From an uncultured Saprospiraceae bacterium (GTDB lineage: Bacteria; Bacteroidota; Bacteroidia; Chitinophagales; Saprospiraceae), in NCBI GenBank assembly GCA_938045585.1, contig CALIAU010000013.1:1-64000 (forward strand): a stretch of DNA of 64,000 nucleotides. The letters run 5' to 3'. Below the pieces are notes generated by a model, which was not told where the DNA came from, did no database searches, and saw only the letters and a list, made by a program, of their open reading frames with translations. The position numbers and the translations under genes are program-made. Below, in pieces: positions 7,227 to 16,951 of this stretch. How positions within the stretch are numbered: the first letter of the stretch is position 1; each line of letters opens with the position of its first letter.

Positions 7227-9512
7227 TTAATCTATCTTAATAAAGCTTGATACATTTTGCGTTTTATCAAAAAGGACTTGCATGAAATATTTTCCTGAGC
7301 GTAATTTATTTACATCTAGGTCTATATCCTTCCTATCCTCTGTGTATGTAATATGCCTTACGATTTCACCGAGTACTGAGTAAACTATAATTTCTCTTAT
7401 ATTTTCCTCAGAAGAAACATGAAGCACAGAGGAGCTAGGATTGGGCATAAGCCGCACACTTAGCTCTCTTTCTTCAATACGATTGCTGGATAGTTTTAGG
7501 GAAATATGATGGTCAAGGCCAATTCTTGTTTTAGTGGTGTTTGTAACAATCGCAAAATTGAAATCAAAATATATTTCTGCTGTATTTTCAATGACATCGT
7601 TAATCTCTAGAGAGGGGAGGGTCTTGATTTTGAAGACGACATAGCCATCGTTACTTTCATCATCAAAGGGAAGATAGATCTCTTCAAAAATAAAATTGAG
7701 TACGTTTCCATTATCGATTGTAACAGTAGGGTCATGGCTGCTATCTACAAGACGTATTGAATTTATATCAAATTTACTTAGATCTATTCTGTCTTTGATT
7801 ACAATATTTACTGCATCCGCCGTACCAGTGTTTTCAAAGCGAATTTTGTAATGGATATAGTCACCAATCATCTCTGGATTGATAATATCTCCTTCGAGGC
7901 AGGTCTTATCATTCGGGTCATATGAATTGACTACATCCTGATCTAAGCATGCGGAGTAGTCAGCCCGCAGGTCTAATTCTGGTATAAAAACATTTGCACA
8001 AAACTTTAAGATATCTCCCCCGTTTACTGCTGGGCTATCCATAGGTGAGTTTATATTAAGATCCACAAAAATAATTCTTCTCTCTTGCGGTAAAAGATCT
8101 TTAAAAAACCACTTGACATTATTTTCTATTAATTCATCATGGCTTGGATTAGATTCTAGAAAACTTGTTTTGTCGGAAGGTAAGCTCATGGAAACTTCAC
8201 CATCTAAAACAACAGAGCCAGTATTTTTATACACTATTTTGTAAGACGCATCAAACCCAGGTCTTGCGACACCTATAGGTATAATTGATGTTTCTACATT
8301 TGCAAATTCTAGCCTGGTACTGACACAAAAATCTTGTTGGAAAGAGCTAGGGCCAACATCTAAATCAAGTGTGATAGAACCGGGGTTTGTTTCAAAGTTT
8401 TCTGGCTTGTCAAATTGAGGCGCAATTTTATATTCTCCACTTGGCAATGGAATATTAAAATGTCCTACTACATCTGTAAAGAAAATAGCCTCATCCTCAC
8501 CACTATTTACAAGGAATTTTTGATAAGACATCACGTGCGACAGATCGGTTCCGCAGTCATCTTTACTTTCATTAAATTGTGCAAAGCCGGTGATTATGTT
8601 TTCTCCTCTCTCGGGAAATATCGCACAATGTGATCCTACCTCACAGTCTATTTCAAGGTCATCCACTTTTTCTTGCCAGTATTCTAATTCCTCTTCATTA
8701 ACACAAAAGTGCTTTAAGTAATGTTTATAAGTATAGCGGCTAAGAACTCTATGTGCTCTTGAAGGTTTGCCATTTTTTAAATTCAGCAAGACTAAGGGGT
8801 TTCCATCACAAGTCACTTTATTGAGCTTGTGTAACATAGAGAGATCTAAACTATTCAGATTATTACCGCCACAGTATAACCATACAATATCAATACTATT
8901 GCTGACATCCAAAGTACTTAAATTATTTTTAGAAACATCTAGATCATAAAGCAATGGGAGCATCGAAACATCAAGTTCTTTAATATTATTGTCCCTGATA
9001 TCGAGAGTTCTTAGATTTGGAGTTTCTTTTAAATCCAAGCTTGTTAAGTTGTTAGAGAAGCACCTGAAAATGCTTAATTTGTTGAGACCAGTTAGGTTGA
9101 TGGAATGCAGTTTATTGTGTACAACATGCACGCTCTCTAATTCTGGACAAACGGAAAGGTCTAGAGTTGATATCTGTGTCAAAGACGCTTCTAGTCTTTT
9201 CAGTTTTGTCAGACCCTCTAAATCTAATGACTTTAGATTTTCGTGTAAACTACAATTTAAATACCGTAGATTTTTAAAGGCACGAATTCCCTCTAAACTT
9301 TCTATGGAAAGAGTATTAGGATTACTGAAATTGTCAGGAATGCGTAAAGTGTCAATTGCTTCCGCTTCGCTATATGAAATTTCACCATCATTATTGCTGT
9401 CCACACCTTTTTGAATTAGGGTCTTTTTGAATCCGTTGTCAGGAATATGTACATACTGTGAAAAGCAAAAAACAGGGATGCAAAGAATAAGTGTTAGTAA
9501 AATTGATTTCAT
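7227..9512 (-). CDS. Exported leucine-rich-repeat protein with T9SS sorting domain
   Basis: 761 residues. There is a signal peptide (about 1-18, cleaved before QY) and then an EF-hand-like loop DSNNDGEISYSEA (about 38-50), which may bind calcium. Roughly eight leucine-rich repeats follow (about 55-255, spaced L..L..L.L..N.L..L). Later parts hold a beta-sandwich region and a segment beginning SYDPNDK that is common in Bacteroidota surface proteins. The last 75 residues (MPNPSSSVLHVSS ... GKYFMQV) match a type A C-terminal sorting domain, which targets proteins through the type IX secretion system to the surface. It probably mediates binding at the cell surface. It stands alone with its own terminator. 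Confidence 0.8.
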   Translation of the reverse strand: MKSILLTLILCIPVFCFSQYVHIPDNGFKKTLIQKGVDSNNDGEISYSEAEAIDTLRIPDNFSNPNTLSIESLEGIRAFKNLRYLNCSLHENLKSLDLEGLTKLKRLEASLTQISTLDLSVCPELESVHVVHNKLHSINLTGLNKLSIFRCFSNNLTSLDLKETPNLRTLDIRDNNIKELDVSMLPLLYDLDVSKNNLSTLDVSNSIDIVWLYCGGNNLNSLDLSMLHKLNKVTCDGNPLVLLNLKNGKPSRAHRVLSRYTYKHYLKHFCVNEEELEYWQEKVDDLEIDCEVGSHCAIFPERGENIITGFAQFNESKDDCGTDLSHVMSYQKFLVNSGEDEAIFFTDVVGHFNIPLPSGEYKIAPQFDKPENFETNPGSITLDLDVGPSSFQQDFCVSTRLEFANVETSIIPIGVARPGFDASYKIVYKNTGSVVLDGEVSMSLPSDKTSFLESNPSHDELIENNVKWFFKDLLPQERRIIFVDLNINSPMDSPAVNGGDILKFCANVFIPELDLRADYSACLDQDVVNSYDPNDKTCLEGDIINPEMIGDYIHYKIRFENTGTADAVNIVIKDRIDLSKFDINSIRLVDSSHDPTVTIDNGNVLNFIFEEIYLPFDDESNDGYVVFKIKTLPSLEINDVIENTAEIYFDFNFAIVTNTTKTRIGLDHHISLKLSSNRIEERELSVRLMPNPSSSVLHVSSEENIREIIVYSVLGEIVRHITYTEDRKDIDLDVNKLRSGKYFMQVLFDKTQNVSSFIKID

Positions 9513-9753
9513 AATACTATGTTTTAATTACATGATAAGCTGTATTGCTTGCTGCAATTTAGAATTGAAATCAAGGTGAATTAGTTGGATTTTTTGATTC
9601 TGTAGTTTTTCTTTTTACCCATTATTGATAAAACATAGCGCTAAAAGTTAACTGTACAAATTTTGTGAACGCATAACTAAACTGTTTACTATTTGTAAAC
9701 ACGAGTTGTAGTCCAAGTTGATACAACAAGTAAAGTGCTGGGTTTATTACTTA

Positions 9754-10971
9754 TCAGCAAGCATGAACACTGTTCTTTTTAGGCCTTACTAGATACATAA
9801 GCACACAGGCAATTATAACAGTTGCGAAGCATAGAATCCACAAAGAACTAAAACCGAAACGTTCAGAAATCTCCATACCTCCTAGAGGAGAAAGTATGCT
9901 TGCTATTGCGAAGGTCATTGTAAAAATACCCATATACTTACCTCTGTTTTTATCATTAGAAAACTCTAAGGCAAACATGTTTGCAAACGGAAAGCAAATC
10001 ATTTCACCAAAGGTGATAAGTATAGTAAAACTTATAGCTGCCACATGAGGATGCGGAATAGTGCCTAAGGCTAGAAACGAAAGTCCCACCATAAAACTTC
10101 CAAGAAGAACCATGGGTAGGGGCTTATACTTTTTTTCTAGGGTAAAGATCAAAGGCATTTCTATTATAAAAATAATGATACCATTCAATGCCATATAAAT
10201 GCCTATTATTTTTTCATTGAATAGAAGATCTAATTTTAAACCAAGCGGATAAGTATATATAAGTTGAAGAAAAACAAAAGCGATTGCAGTATAGGAGAGA
10301 ATGAAAAGCATATACTCTTTGTCAAACCAAGGCAAACGATCTGCTTTTTCTTCCTTACTGTCTTTCACTATAACTTTATGTTGTTTATTCTTAAACAAAG
10401 AATAGAAGATTATAAAGGCTAAAAATATGGAACTGCCATTGAGTATAAATAGGACCTCATACGATAAATAGGCAATGACTAAACCACCAATGAAGGGTCC
10501 TACAGAGTATCCTAAATTAATAGCTAGTCGCACTAAGGTTATGGAACGAACAAGGTTTTCCTTGGTAGAAAAAGTCTCTATTGCAGTCAGATTTGCAGGA
10601 CGAAAATGGTCGGCAAAAAAAGAAATAAAAAAGAAGCCCGCGCAAAGGGGTAAAAATGCCTTACAGTACATAACGGCTATAAAACACATTGAGGTAAACA
10701 ATAAACTAAACACTTGGACCTTGAAAAAACCTACACGATCTGTAAGAATACCTCCAGATAGTACACCCAATACCGCCCCTGCTCCATAGCAAGCCATGAT
10801 GATACCACATTCCCCAAAGGAGTATCCCAGTTCTTGGTTTAAATAAATACTAAGGAAGGGTACTACCATGGCACCACTTCTATTTACCAGCATAACCAAA
10901 GAAAGTAACCAGATATCACGTTTAAGTCCGCTAAGTGAATTTTTATATAAGGAAAGGATGGAGTTGTTCAT
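9754..10971 (-). CDS. MFS transporter, drug-efflux-like
   Basis: A 405-residue major facilitator superfamily protein with about 12 hydrophobic segments. The loop between spans 2 and 3 carries the MFS signature GGILTDRVG (about 73-81). The general fold fits proton-driven efflux pumps of the MdtH/multidrug type; the substrate cannot be read from sequence. The start chosen is the ATG at 10971; the frame extends to a TTG at 10989, which would overlap the upstream ATPase gene. The gap to that gene is 14 bp, so it is the third gene of the mlaE-mlaF-like operon. A lipid or drug export role linked to the Mla-like transporter is possible but inferred only from the operon. Confidence 0.8.
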   Translation of the reverse strand: MNNSILSLYKNSLSGLKRDIWLLSLVMLVNRSGAMVVPFLSIYLNQELGYSFGECGIIMACYGAGAVLGVLSGGILTDRVGFFKVQVFSLLFTSMCFIAVMYCKAFLPLCAGFFFISFFADHFRPANLTAIETFSTKENLVRSITLVRLAINLGYSVGPFIGGLVIAYLSYEVLFILNGSSIFLAFIIFYSLFKNKQHKVIVKDSKEEKADRLPWFDKEYMLFILSYTAIAFVFLQLIYTYPLGLKLDLLFNEKIIGIYMALNGIIIFIIEMPLIFTLEKKYKPLPMVLLGSFMVGLSFLALGTIPHPHVAAISFTILITFGEMICFPFANMFALEFSNDKNRGKYMGIFTMTFAIASILSPLGGMEISERFGFSSLWILCFATVIIACVLMYLVRPKKNSVHAC

Positions 10972-10985
10972 GCTGTAGCATCTTG

Positions 10986-11750
10986 TCAAGAATTAGCTAA
11001 AGCACGCTTTCTTAATTTCTGTAAAAACGGGGAAGCAAAAATGAAATTTTCTAAGGTTTCGTTATCCGTGTTTAGGACTTCATCCATATTACCCTGCCAA
11101 GCTAGTACACCCTTATCTAAGAGACAGATATTTTCCCCTATTTCCATCACAGAGTTCATATCATGTGTGTTAATTACAGTAGTAATATTATACTCATCTG
11201 TAATCCCTTTAATCAGGTCGTCTATTTTTATGGCAGTCTTTGGATCCAAACCAGAGTTGGGTTCGTCAACAAAAAGGTACTTAGGATTTAAAACAATAGA
11301 GCGTGCAATTCCTACACGTTTTTGCATCCCACCAGATATTTCGGAAGGGAATTTATTGTTGATACCAGTAAGTTCTACACGTTCTAAACAGTGATTCACT
11401 ATTTTACGTTTTTCTCCTAGGGTTTGCTTAGTAAACATATCCAGAGGAAAACGTATGTTTTCTTCTATGCTTAATGAATCAAATAATGCGTTTCCTTGAA
11501 ACAACATACCCACATCCATACGTAGCTCCCGTAATTGGTCTCTAGAGAGAGAAAGGAAGTCCGTTTTGTCATACCAGATTTCACCTTCGGTAGGTTCAAA
11601 TAGCCCAACTAGTAGTTTAAGTAAAACCGTTTTCCCTGCACCACTTTTACCAATGATCAAATTTGTTTTACCTGCTTCAAAAGTAAAATCAATTCCTTTC
11701 AAGACCTTCGTGTCTCCAAATGATTTATGTATGTTTTTTATTCTAATCAT
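10986..11750 (-). CDS. ABC transporter ATP-binding protein, MlaF-like
   Basis: 254 residues. Walker A GKSGAGKT lies at 34-41, an ABC signature SGGMQKR near 138, and Walker B plus D-loop in YLFVDEPNSGLDP. The SGGM form of the signature and the MlaE-type partner gene place it in the Mla/Mce/Tgd phospholipid transporter group, which moves lipids between inner and outer membrane. The ATG at 11750 overlaps the TAA of the permease gene by one base (TAATG), a tight coupling; the longer frame to 11807 would run inside the permease gene and is rejected. No MCE-domain (MlaD) gene is adjacent. Confidence 0.88.
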   Translation of the reverse strand: MIRIKNIHKSFGDTKVLKGIDFTFEAGKTNLIIGKSGAGKTVLLKLLVGLFEPTEGEIWYDKTDFLSLSRDQLRELRMDVGMLFQGNALFDSLSIEENIRFPLDMFTKQTLGEKRKIVNHCLERVELTGINNKFPSEISGGMQKRVGIARSIVLNPKYLFVDEPNSGLDPKTAIKIDDLIKGITDEYNITTVINTHDMNSVMEIGENICLLDKGVLAWQGNMDEVLNTDNETLENFIFASPFLQKLRKRALANS

Positions 11751-12499
11751 TAGACAGCAGTTAAAAGTACGGCAATGAGATAATCGGCAACAATAATAGC
11801 GATACAACTATAGACTACAGCACGTGTACTCGCCTGACCCAGTTCTATACTTCCCCCTGTCACAAAGTATCCTTGATAGCAGGAGATGGAAGTAAGTAAG
11901 TAGGCAAATGAAAATGCTTTTACGTACATCATAAATACATAGTAGGGAATAAAGAAGGAACGCAATCCCCGTACATAGTCTGAATGCAAAAAGATTCCAG
12001 TAGGCACTGTCGCTAAATATCCACCTGCAATATTTACAAGCATTGCAATACTTACTAAAACAGGGATCATCAAAAAGCCAGCAAGAATTTTTGGCATGAC
12101 TAAATATGCAGCTGTATTAACACCCATGATCTCCATCGCATCAATATGTTCCTTTTGGCGCATCCCACCAATTTCAGCAGCCATATTTGATCCTATCTTC
12201 CCAGCTAAGACAATACAGGTAAATGTTCCTGCTAATTCTATAATGGCCATATCTCTTACGATATAACCTATATAATAGGTGGGAATAAAGGTACCATCCA
12301 ACTGATAATAAAATTGCACTGCTGTTACGGCACCAATAAATATAGAAATGATTGCTACTAGGGGTAGAGAGCCTAAACCTATGTCATACATAAGGCGGAC
12401 AGTCTCCTTATAATACATTCTCCAGTTTTCCGGCTTGCGGAAAATCTGCTTATGCCAAGAGACAAATCGACCAAGATGAAATAATAGATTTTTTTCCAT
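11750..12499 (-). CDS. MlaE-family ABC transporter permease
   Basis: 249 residues, about five to six membrane spans. It has the conserved MlaE features: a first amphipathic helix, the region IFIGAVTAVQFYYQL, the EL.G....VLAGKIGS.MAAEIG.M stretch and the motif EQIDA-like EHIDAMEIMGVN. The protein forms the membrane channel that works with the downstream MlaF-like ATPase to move lipids at the inner membrane. It heads a three-gene operon with a TAnnTTTG promoter element about 40 bp upstream. Length and motif order match the family well. Confidence 0.9.
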   Translation of the reverse strand: MEKNLLFHLGRFVSWHKQIFRKPENWRMYYKETVRLMYDIGLGSLPLVAIISIFIGAVTAVQFYYQLDGTFIPTYYIGYIVRDMAIIELAGTFTCIVLAGKIGSNMAAEIGGMRQKEHIDAMEIMGVNTAAYLVMPKILAGFLMIPVLVSIAMLVNIAGGYLATVPTGIFLHSDYVRGLRSFFIPYYVFMMYVKAFSFAYLLTSISCYQGYFVTGGSIELGQASTRAVVYSCIAIIVADYLIAVLLTAV

Positions 12500-12535
12500 A
12501 GAAATTATGCGCCCTTAAGTTGTACTTTAGTGCTG

Positions 12536-12543
12536 CAAAAATA
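12536..12543 (-). promoter_or_regulatory. Promoter -7 element TATTTTTG for the mlaE-like operon
   Basis: On the reverse strand TATTTTTG matches the Bacteroidota -7 consensus TAnnTTTG and lies 37 bp upstream of the permease ATG. It is in the divergent gap shared with the SDR gene. A -33 TTG-type element is not obvious. Confidence 0.45.
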
Positions 12544-12590
12544 CTCTAAAAAAGGATATACAAACTAGATTTTATACGAAAGCTAAGCAT

Positions 12591-13292
12591 ATGAATACTA
12601 TTATAACAGGCGGAACAAAGGGCATTGGGTATGCAATTGCTGAGGCATTAGCAAAAAATGGACATAATTTATGTGTCTGCGCACGCTCAGAAGGGGATTT
12701 GGAGGCGATGCAGTCCAGTTTTGCAAGCAAATACCCTGCTGTAAAAGTACATACCAAGGTGGCTGACATGAGTAAAAAAGAAGAGGTGCTCGCATTTGCA
12801 GACTTTTGCTTAGAAAACTGCAAAACTATTGATGTATTAGTTAATAATGCAGGTATTTTCTTGCCTGGAGAAACTTTAGAAGAAGAGGATGGTGCCTTGG
12901 AAAAAATGATAGAAACAAATCTGTATTCTGCATATTATCTATCAAAAAAGATAGTCCCTGTAATGAAAACCGCTCAGGCAGGTTATGTCATAAATATGTG
13001 TTCAATTGCTAGCAAGATTGCCTATCCGAATGGTGGTTCGTACAGTATTTCTAAATTTGCTCTCCTGGGTTTTTCAAAAGTATTAAGAGAAGAATTAAAG
13101 GAATCTGGAGTGAAAGTTACATCCATTTTACCTGGTGCAACCTGGTCAAATTCATGGGCTGGTGTAGACCTTCCCCAAGAACGTTTAATGGAAGCAAATG
13201 ATATTGCAAGTGTGGTAGCTAATCTAATAAGTTTAGGAGATTCGGCTGTTATGGAAGAGGTGGTGTTGAGACCGCAGTTAGGTGATTTGTAA
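12591..13292 (+). CDS. Short-chain dehydrogenase/reductase
   Basis: 233 residues with a full classical SDR set. The cofactor loop TGGTKGIG is at 6-13, NNAG at 86-89, the active-site Asn110, Ser138, Tyr151 and Lys155 (YSISK). ARS after the second strand suggests NADP(H). It resembles FabG and sepiapterin-reductase-like enzymes, but substrate cannot be assigned; a separate, more canonical FabG lies at 28445-29182. It is divergent from the Mla-like operon and stands alone. Confidence 0.85.
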   Translation: MNTIITGGTKGIGYAIAEALAKNGHNLCVCARSEGDLEAMQSSFASKYPAVKVHTKVADMSKKEEVLAFADFCLENCKTIDVLVNNAGIFLPGETLEEEDGALEKMIETNLYSAYYLSKKIVPVMKTAQAGYVINMCSIASKIAYPNGGSYSISKFALLGFSKVLREELKESGVKVTSILPGATWSNSWAGVDLPQERLMEANDIASVVANLISLGDSAVMEEVVLRPQLGDL

Positions 13293-13499
13293 TTAAAAAT
13301 CTTATTAATGCATGTTCGCTTTTTTTCTTGATAAAAAAAGCTAGCAAAAAAATCAAGATTCTCAAATTCATAGCGCCGAGTGCTGCCCCCGCTACCCTCT
13401 CTTGAGAATCGTGCAGCGCTCAATTTAGGTTGAATGTCAAAATATAAATAAAGTCTAAGAGTCTATGTATACAACAAATCCGCCTTAAATAATTTACCG

Positions 13500-13663
13500 T
13501 TAAGCAAGGATTTTATGGGCGAGAGCATGAAATAGAATAACTGTTTGACGAGCATGGCGAGGAGTTTTATTCTATGAGGAGAGCAAAATACTTGTAGGTG
13601 AATTTTTTACAGCGGTGACTTTTTTTTGTTACTTTTTTTGTGTGGTAGACAAAAAAAGTAAAC
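13500..13663. repeat. Dispersed-repeat-like intergenic sequence with AT-rich hairpin
   Basis: The gap 13293-13698 has no credible gene. Its right half carries a stretch ending ACAGCGGTGACTTTTTTTTG and then a hairpin: 13629-13641 pairs with 13649-13661 (13 bp of TTACTTTTTTTGT and its complement). I recall similar text downstream of genes in other Bacteroidota, so it is probably a dispersed intergenic repeat. The hairpin may also serve as a bidirectional terminator between the converging SDR and FG-GAP genes. Confidence 0.35.
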
Positions 13664-13698
13664 TCATACAAATAAATTAATTAATCTAGAACCCTACC

Positions 13699-15540
13699 TT
13701 ATGCTTTTACAAAGGCAATACTCAAAACCCTGCCCTTATCTATGACTTGTAAATAATACAAACCAGATTCTAGCATTTCTACTGGGACCCTATTGCCAAT
13801 ACCATTTAGCAATTGTCTTCCCACCTGATCGTATATCTTGTAGTTAGTGTTTTCTTCAGCGTTGAGTAGGTATAAAACAGACTGTGTAGGTACAGGGTAT
13901 AGGCTGATTTGAGTTGTATGTTGGTCATGTACAGAAGTATACAAACTTAGATCTTCTTCTACTTCTAATGTTGTATTAATATCTGGATTTAAAAGTGTTT
14001 GTCGCACTCCTCCTGGCCAGGTAACAACAAGACTATCTACTGTGGTATTCTCAGATAGTCCAAAATGCAAAGTGCTGCTATTATGGGAGACATGACTACT
14101 ACCTCCATTCAACTCACGCAATAGGACTCTTCCTCCAGCGTAAATACGAACAAGCGAACCATACCCATCTCTATTGCTTTTGTTTCCCTTTAGGTTCACC
14201 TTGATAAAATTATTATTAGTACTAATCATGTTTTCGTAGAGGCTGACTTTGATTTCGTCACCAGGCATTATAATAGAATTGCAATGTACAACCAATATAT
14301 CCACATCACCGTCGTTATCAATATCAGCAGCTGCTAAGCCCCTTCCTTTGTTTTTGTTAGCAAAACCAGAAACTGTAGAGATATCTTCAAAGCTGCCATC
14401 TTGTTTGTTTAGGTATAATTTATTGGGATTTTCTGGGTTAGAGGCAAGCCAGTCTAAGCTACCACCGCCAGCAGGAATATATCCATTTGCAACGAGTAAA
14501 TCAGGATACATATCTAAATCGAGGTCTTGGAAACTGGTGCCCCAACCAACTGTATTTAGGTCTTCATGTTTTATATCTTCGATTCCTGCATGTTCAGTTT
14601 TATCCTCAAAAAGTCCTGCATTGTTATTGAGTAAGACATTGCGCCCTAGGTTGGTAAAATAGTAATCTAGATCCTCGTCTAAGTCATAATCACTAATAGC
14701 AATTCCCATGGCATAGATTCCAATGTCCATTCCTGTTTGAGTAGATACTTCTGTTAGACTATTGTTTGGATAGTTATTTTTAAATAGTCGATTTGGAACA
14801 ATCCATTCTCCAAAGTCATTAGCAATCATAAGATCAGGATCTCCGTCTAAATCATAATCTGTAAATGTGGATGCGAGTACACAGCCTTTTTGATTTTCCC
14901 AAAAACTACCCGATACTTTTTCAAAGCTATTGTCTTTATTATTTAGATAGATATAGTCTTCTGAGCATGTATGATTAAAGCCGATCGCTACACCATTGTC
15001 ATCATATAATAATGCTAACTCGGAAATATAATTTCCAACGTAGATGTCAAGGTAACCATCCAAATTTATATCAGCAAAAGAAGCAGACATGCTAAATGCA
15101 GTGTCTTGTAAGAAACCTGCTTCTAAGCTTATGTTGCTAAAACTACCATCTCCATTATTATATAATAATTGATTTGGCGTTCCAGCACTTGTTGTTAAAA
15201 AGACATCCTTGTAGCCATCATTATCTATATCACCGGTTATAACTCCTGTGGCATTTCGCGAAAAATTCGCTAAACCAGCTTCTTCTGTTTTGTCAAGAAA
15301 TGCGCCGGTACCATCATTGATATAAAGTTTTTCATTTTGATTTCCTCCATTAATCCATATATCCTGCCAACCATCCTGATTGAAATCTGCAAAAGCACAG
15401 CCCCCTCCCATTTCTTGCACGTTTTGATAATAATGATTAATGCCTTTCTCTTGGCTCTTGTTCACAAATTGAACCTGTCCAAAACCGAAGGAAATAGCAA
15501 AGAAGAGAATAAAATATACTATGCTCGAAAGCCTTTTCAT
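13699..15540 (-). CDS. Exported FG-GAP/UnbV (CRTAC1-like) protein with T9SS sorting domain
   Basis: 613 residues. A signal peptide (about 1-21) is followed by a beta-propeller of FG-GAP/VCBS repeats with repeated calcium-binding loops of the form DxNxDGxxD (for example DFNQDGWQDI, DIDNDGYKDV, DINLDGYLDI, DIDNDGDVDI). Residues about 430-510 match the ASPIC/UnbV domain (GSLVRIYAGG, SSHVSHNSSTLHFGLS, WPGG). The last 70 residues (LYPVPTQSVLYLLNA ... GLYYLQV) are a type IX secretion sorting domain. It is probably a surface adhesin or carbohydrate/protein-binding protein. It stands alone on the reverse strand. Confidence 0.85.
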   Translation of the reverse strand: MKRLSSIVYFILFFAISFGFGQVQFVNKSQEKGINHYYQNVQEMGGGCAFADFNQDGWQDIWINGGNQNEKLYINDGTGAFLDKTEEAGLANFSRNATGVITGDIDNDGYKDVFLTTSAGTPNQLLYNNGDGSFSNISLEAGFLQDTAFSMSASFADINLDGYLDIYVGNYISELALLYDDNGVAIGFNHTCSEDYIYLNNKDNSFEKVSGSFWENQKGCVLASTFTDYDLDGDPDLMIANDFGEWIVPNRLFKNNYPNNSLTEVSTQTGMDIGIYAMGIAISDYDLDEDLDYYFTNLGRNVLLNNNAGLFEDKTEHAGIEDIKHEDLNTVGWGTSFQDLDLDMYPDLLVANGYIPAGGGSLDWLASNPENPNKLYLNKQDGSFEDISTVSGFANKNKGRGLAAADIDNDGDVDILVVHCNSIIMPGDEIKVSLYENMISTNNNFIKVNLKGNKSNRDGYGSLVRIYAGGRVLLRELNGGSSHVSHNSSTLHFGLSENTTVDSLVVTWPGGVRQTLLNPDINTTLEVEEDLSLYTSVHDQHTTQISLYPVPTQSVLYLLNAEENTNYKIYDQVGRQLLNGIGNRVPVEMLESGLYYLQVIDKGRVLSIAFVKA

Positions 15541-15682
15541 GGTACTAATTTAAGACCAAGAATCATATAATTTGGACTTAAAATCAGAAATTCTCAGTAA
15601 AAAGGGTATGGAATATGTTAAAAAACTGGAAAAATGAGGCTAATTGTGTTACTAATTCTTCCAAAGTAGGTCTAATACAAAA

Positions 15683-15702
15683 GGTCGTGATAAATCACGA
15701 CC
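15683..15702 (-). terminator. Terminator after the fecR-like gene
   Basis: GGTCGTGA/TCACGACC, an 8-bp perfect stem with a TAAA loop. On the reverse strand it is followed by TTTTG. It lies about 100 bp downstream of the anti-sigma gene stop. Confidence 0.55.
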
Positions 15703-15745
15703 CCTTGATATTAACACCCTTATATATTCAGGATTCACACCTGAT

Positions 15746-15775
15746 CCTCCGGTTAATCAGTCAAATTGCCGGAGG
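15746..15775. terminator. Second hairpin CCTCCGG/CCGGAGG
   Basis: A 7-bp GC-rich stem (15746-15752 with 15769-15775), followed by TTTCTTT on the + strand. It lies 30 bp after the stop of the FecR-like gene and precedes the other terminator hairpin on that transcript. Confidence 0.45.
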
Positions 15776-15804
15776 TTTCTTTAAAAACACACTTAACTAT
15801 TTAT

Positions 15805-16908
15805 TTATTCTTTGGGCGAAATACCTATAATCTCATAGCAATCTTCACAATCTTCACTGTATTCTATATTGTATTGCTCTTCGAGTTGTTTAAGTATGGT
15901 GCTTAAAGATGCTGCAATAGTTACTTTAACAGTATCCTTTTTGTTGTATTTCAAACCCCGCTTAGTTTTGAACTTATCTTTTTCTGGATGAGTATTCTTA
16001 AGATGCTCTATGAAGGTATGGAGTAAAAACTTTCCTCTTGGTTGCTCAGGTTCTTCTGCTACAACTGTGTCTTTTACTTCTTCTGTTACAACAGTGTCTT
16101 TGACAATAACTTCTTGCTTAGGCTCAGGTTTTGGCTCAGGTTTTTCTTCCACTTTTGGTGGAGGTGTAGGAGGAGGCGTTAGATCCTTGAATCCTTCTGA
16201 TGTATATAAAATGACATCACCTGTTTTAGCAATTACAGAAATCGATTTATCTTCTTGCGAATACATATTTACCTTCCCTTCTATTACTCCCAACTTGGAG
16301 GACTCTTCAGTAGCAACTAAATCAATAATGGTTCCTAGAACTTCTATTCCAGTTAGTGAAGAATTAATAGTAAAAGGTTTAGATGGATCTTTTGCCACAT
16401 TAATCTGTGCATCTCCATTTATAAAAATCTCCCTAAATGAGTTATCAAATTCTTTGGGATACTTTAAATAACTATTAGGAGCTAACTCGATTTTTGTGCC
16501 ATCATCTAGATTAACAGCTAAAGACTCAGATCCTGAATTTACTTCTATGAATTTGTTTGGAAATAAAAATACAGCGCCTAAAATCAATATTAGCGAAGCA
16601 GCTGCTGCGAGAGCAAATCTTCGTCTAAATACCGATTTGGAAAGCCCAACTTCTTTTTCTTGCTTAGGTAAACTAATTACTTTAGCAGATTCGTTGACAT
16701 TCACTTTTTTCAAAAACTTGTTCCATTCCAAGTCAGTATCAACTAAACTTATTTTATTAAGATGCTTAGATTCCTCATCTATTGATTTCATATCTTCAAA
16801 CAAGGACTTGTTGTCATTAGACTCAGCAATCCAGGCTTCCAATGTTCTTCTCTCATCTTGGGAGGCCTTGCCAGAAAGATATTTCAATATGAGGTGTCTA
16901 GTTTCCAT
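15805..16908 (-). CDS. FecR-family anti-sigma factor with proline-rich linker and C-terminal STN-like segment
   Basis: 367 residues. The N-terminal 90 residues form a cytoplasmic sigma-binding part, followed by one membrane span (about 97-114). The periplasmic FecR domain includes DDGTKIELAPNS, FREIFINGDAQINVAKDPSKPF and GTIIDLVATEE. A linker rich in P, E and K (about 240-285, PPPTPPPK and PKPEPK repeats) resembles that of TonB. The C terminus (TIAASLSTILKQLEEQYNIEYS) resembles a short secretin/TonB N-terminal (STN) domain. It lies 43 bp after the ECF sigma gene and should hold that factor inactive. No TonB receptor follows, so the signal source is unclear. Confidence 0.8.
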   Translation of the reverse strand: METRHLILKYLSGKASQDERRTLEAWIAESNDNKSLFEDMKSIDEESKHLNKISLVDTDLEWNKFLKKVNVNESAKVISLPKQEKEVGLSKSVFRRRFALAAAASLILILGAVFLFPNKFIEVNSGSESLAVNLDDGTKIELAPNSYLKYPKEFDNSFREIFINGDAQINVAKDPSKPFTINSSLTGIEVLGTIIDLVATEESSKLGVIEGKVNMYSQEDKSISVIAKTGDVILYTSEGFKDLTPPPTPPPKVEEKPEPKPEPKQEVIVKDTVVTEEVKDTVVAEEPEQPRGKFLLHTFIEHLKNTHPEKDKFKTKRGLKYNKKDTVKVTIAASLSTILKQLEEQYNIEYSEDCEDCYEIIGISPKE

Positions 16909-16951
16909 TTTGTATTGCTAGTACGTTACTTTGGGCTTAACCCACAGGTTT

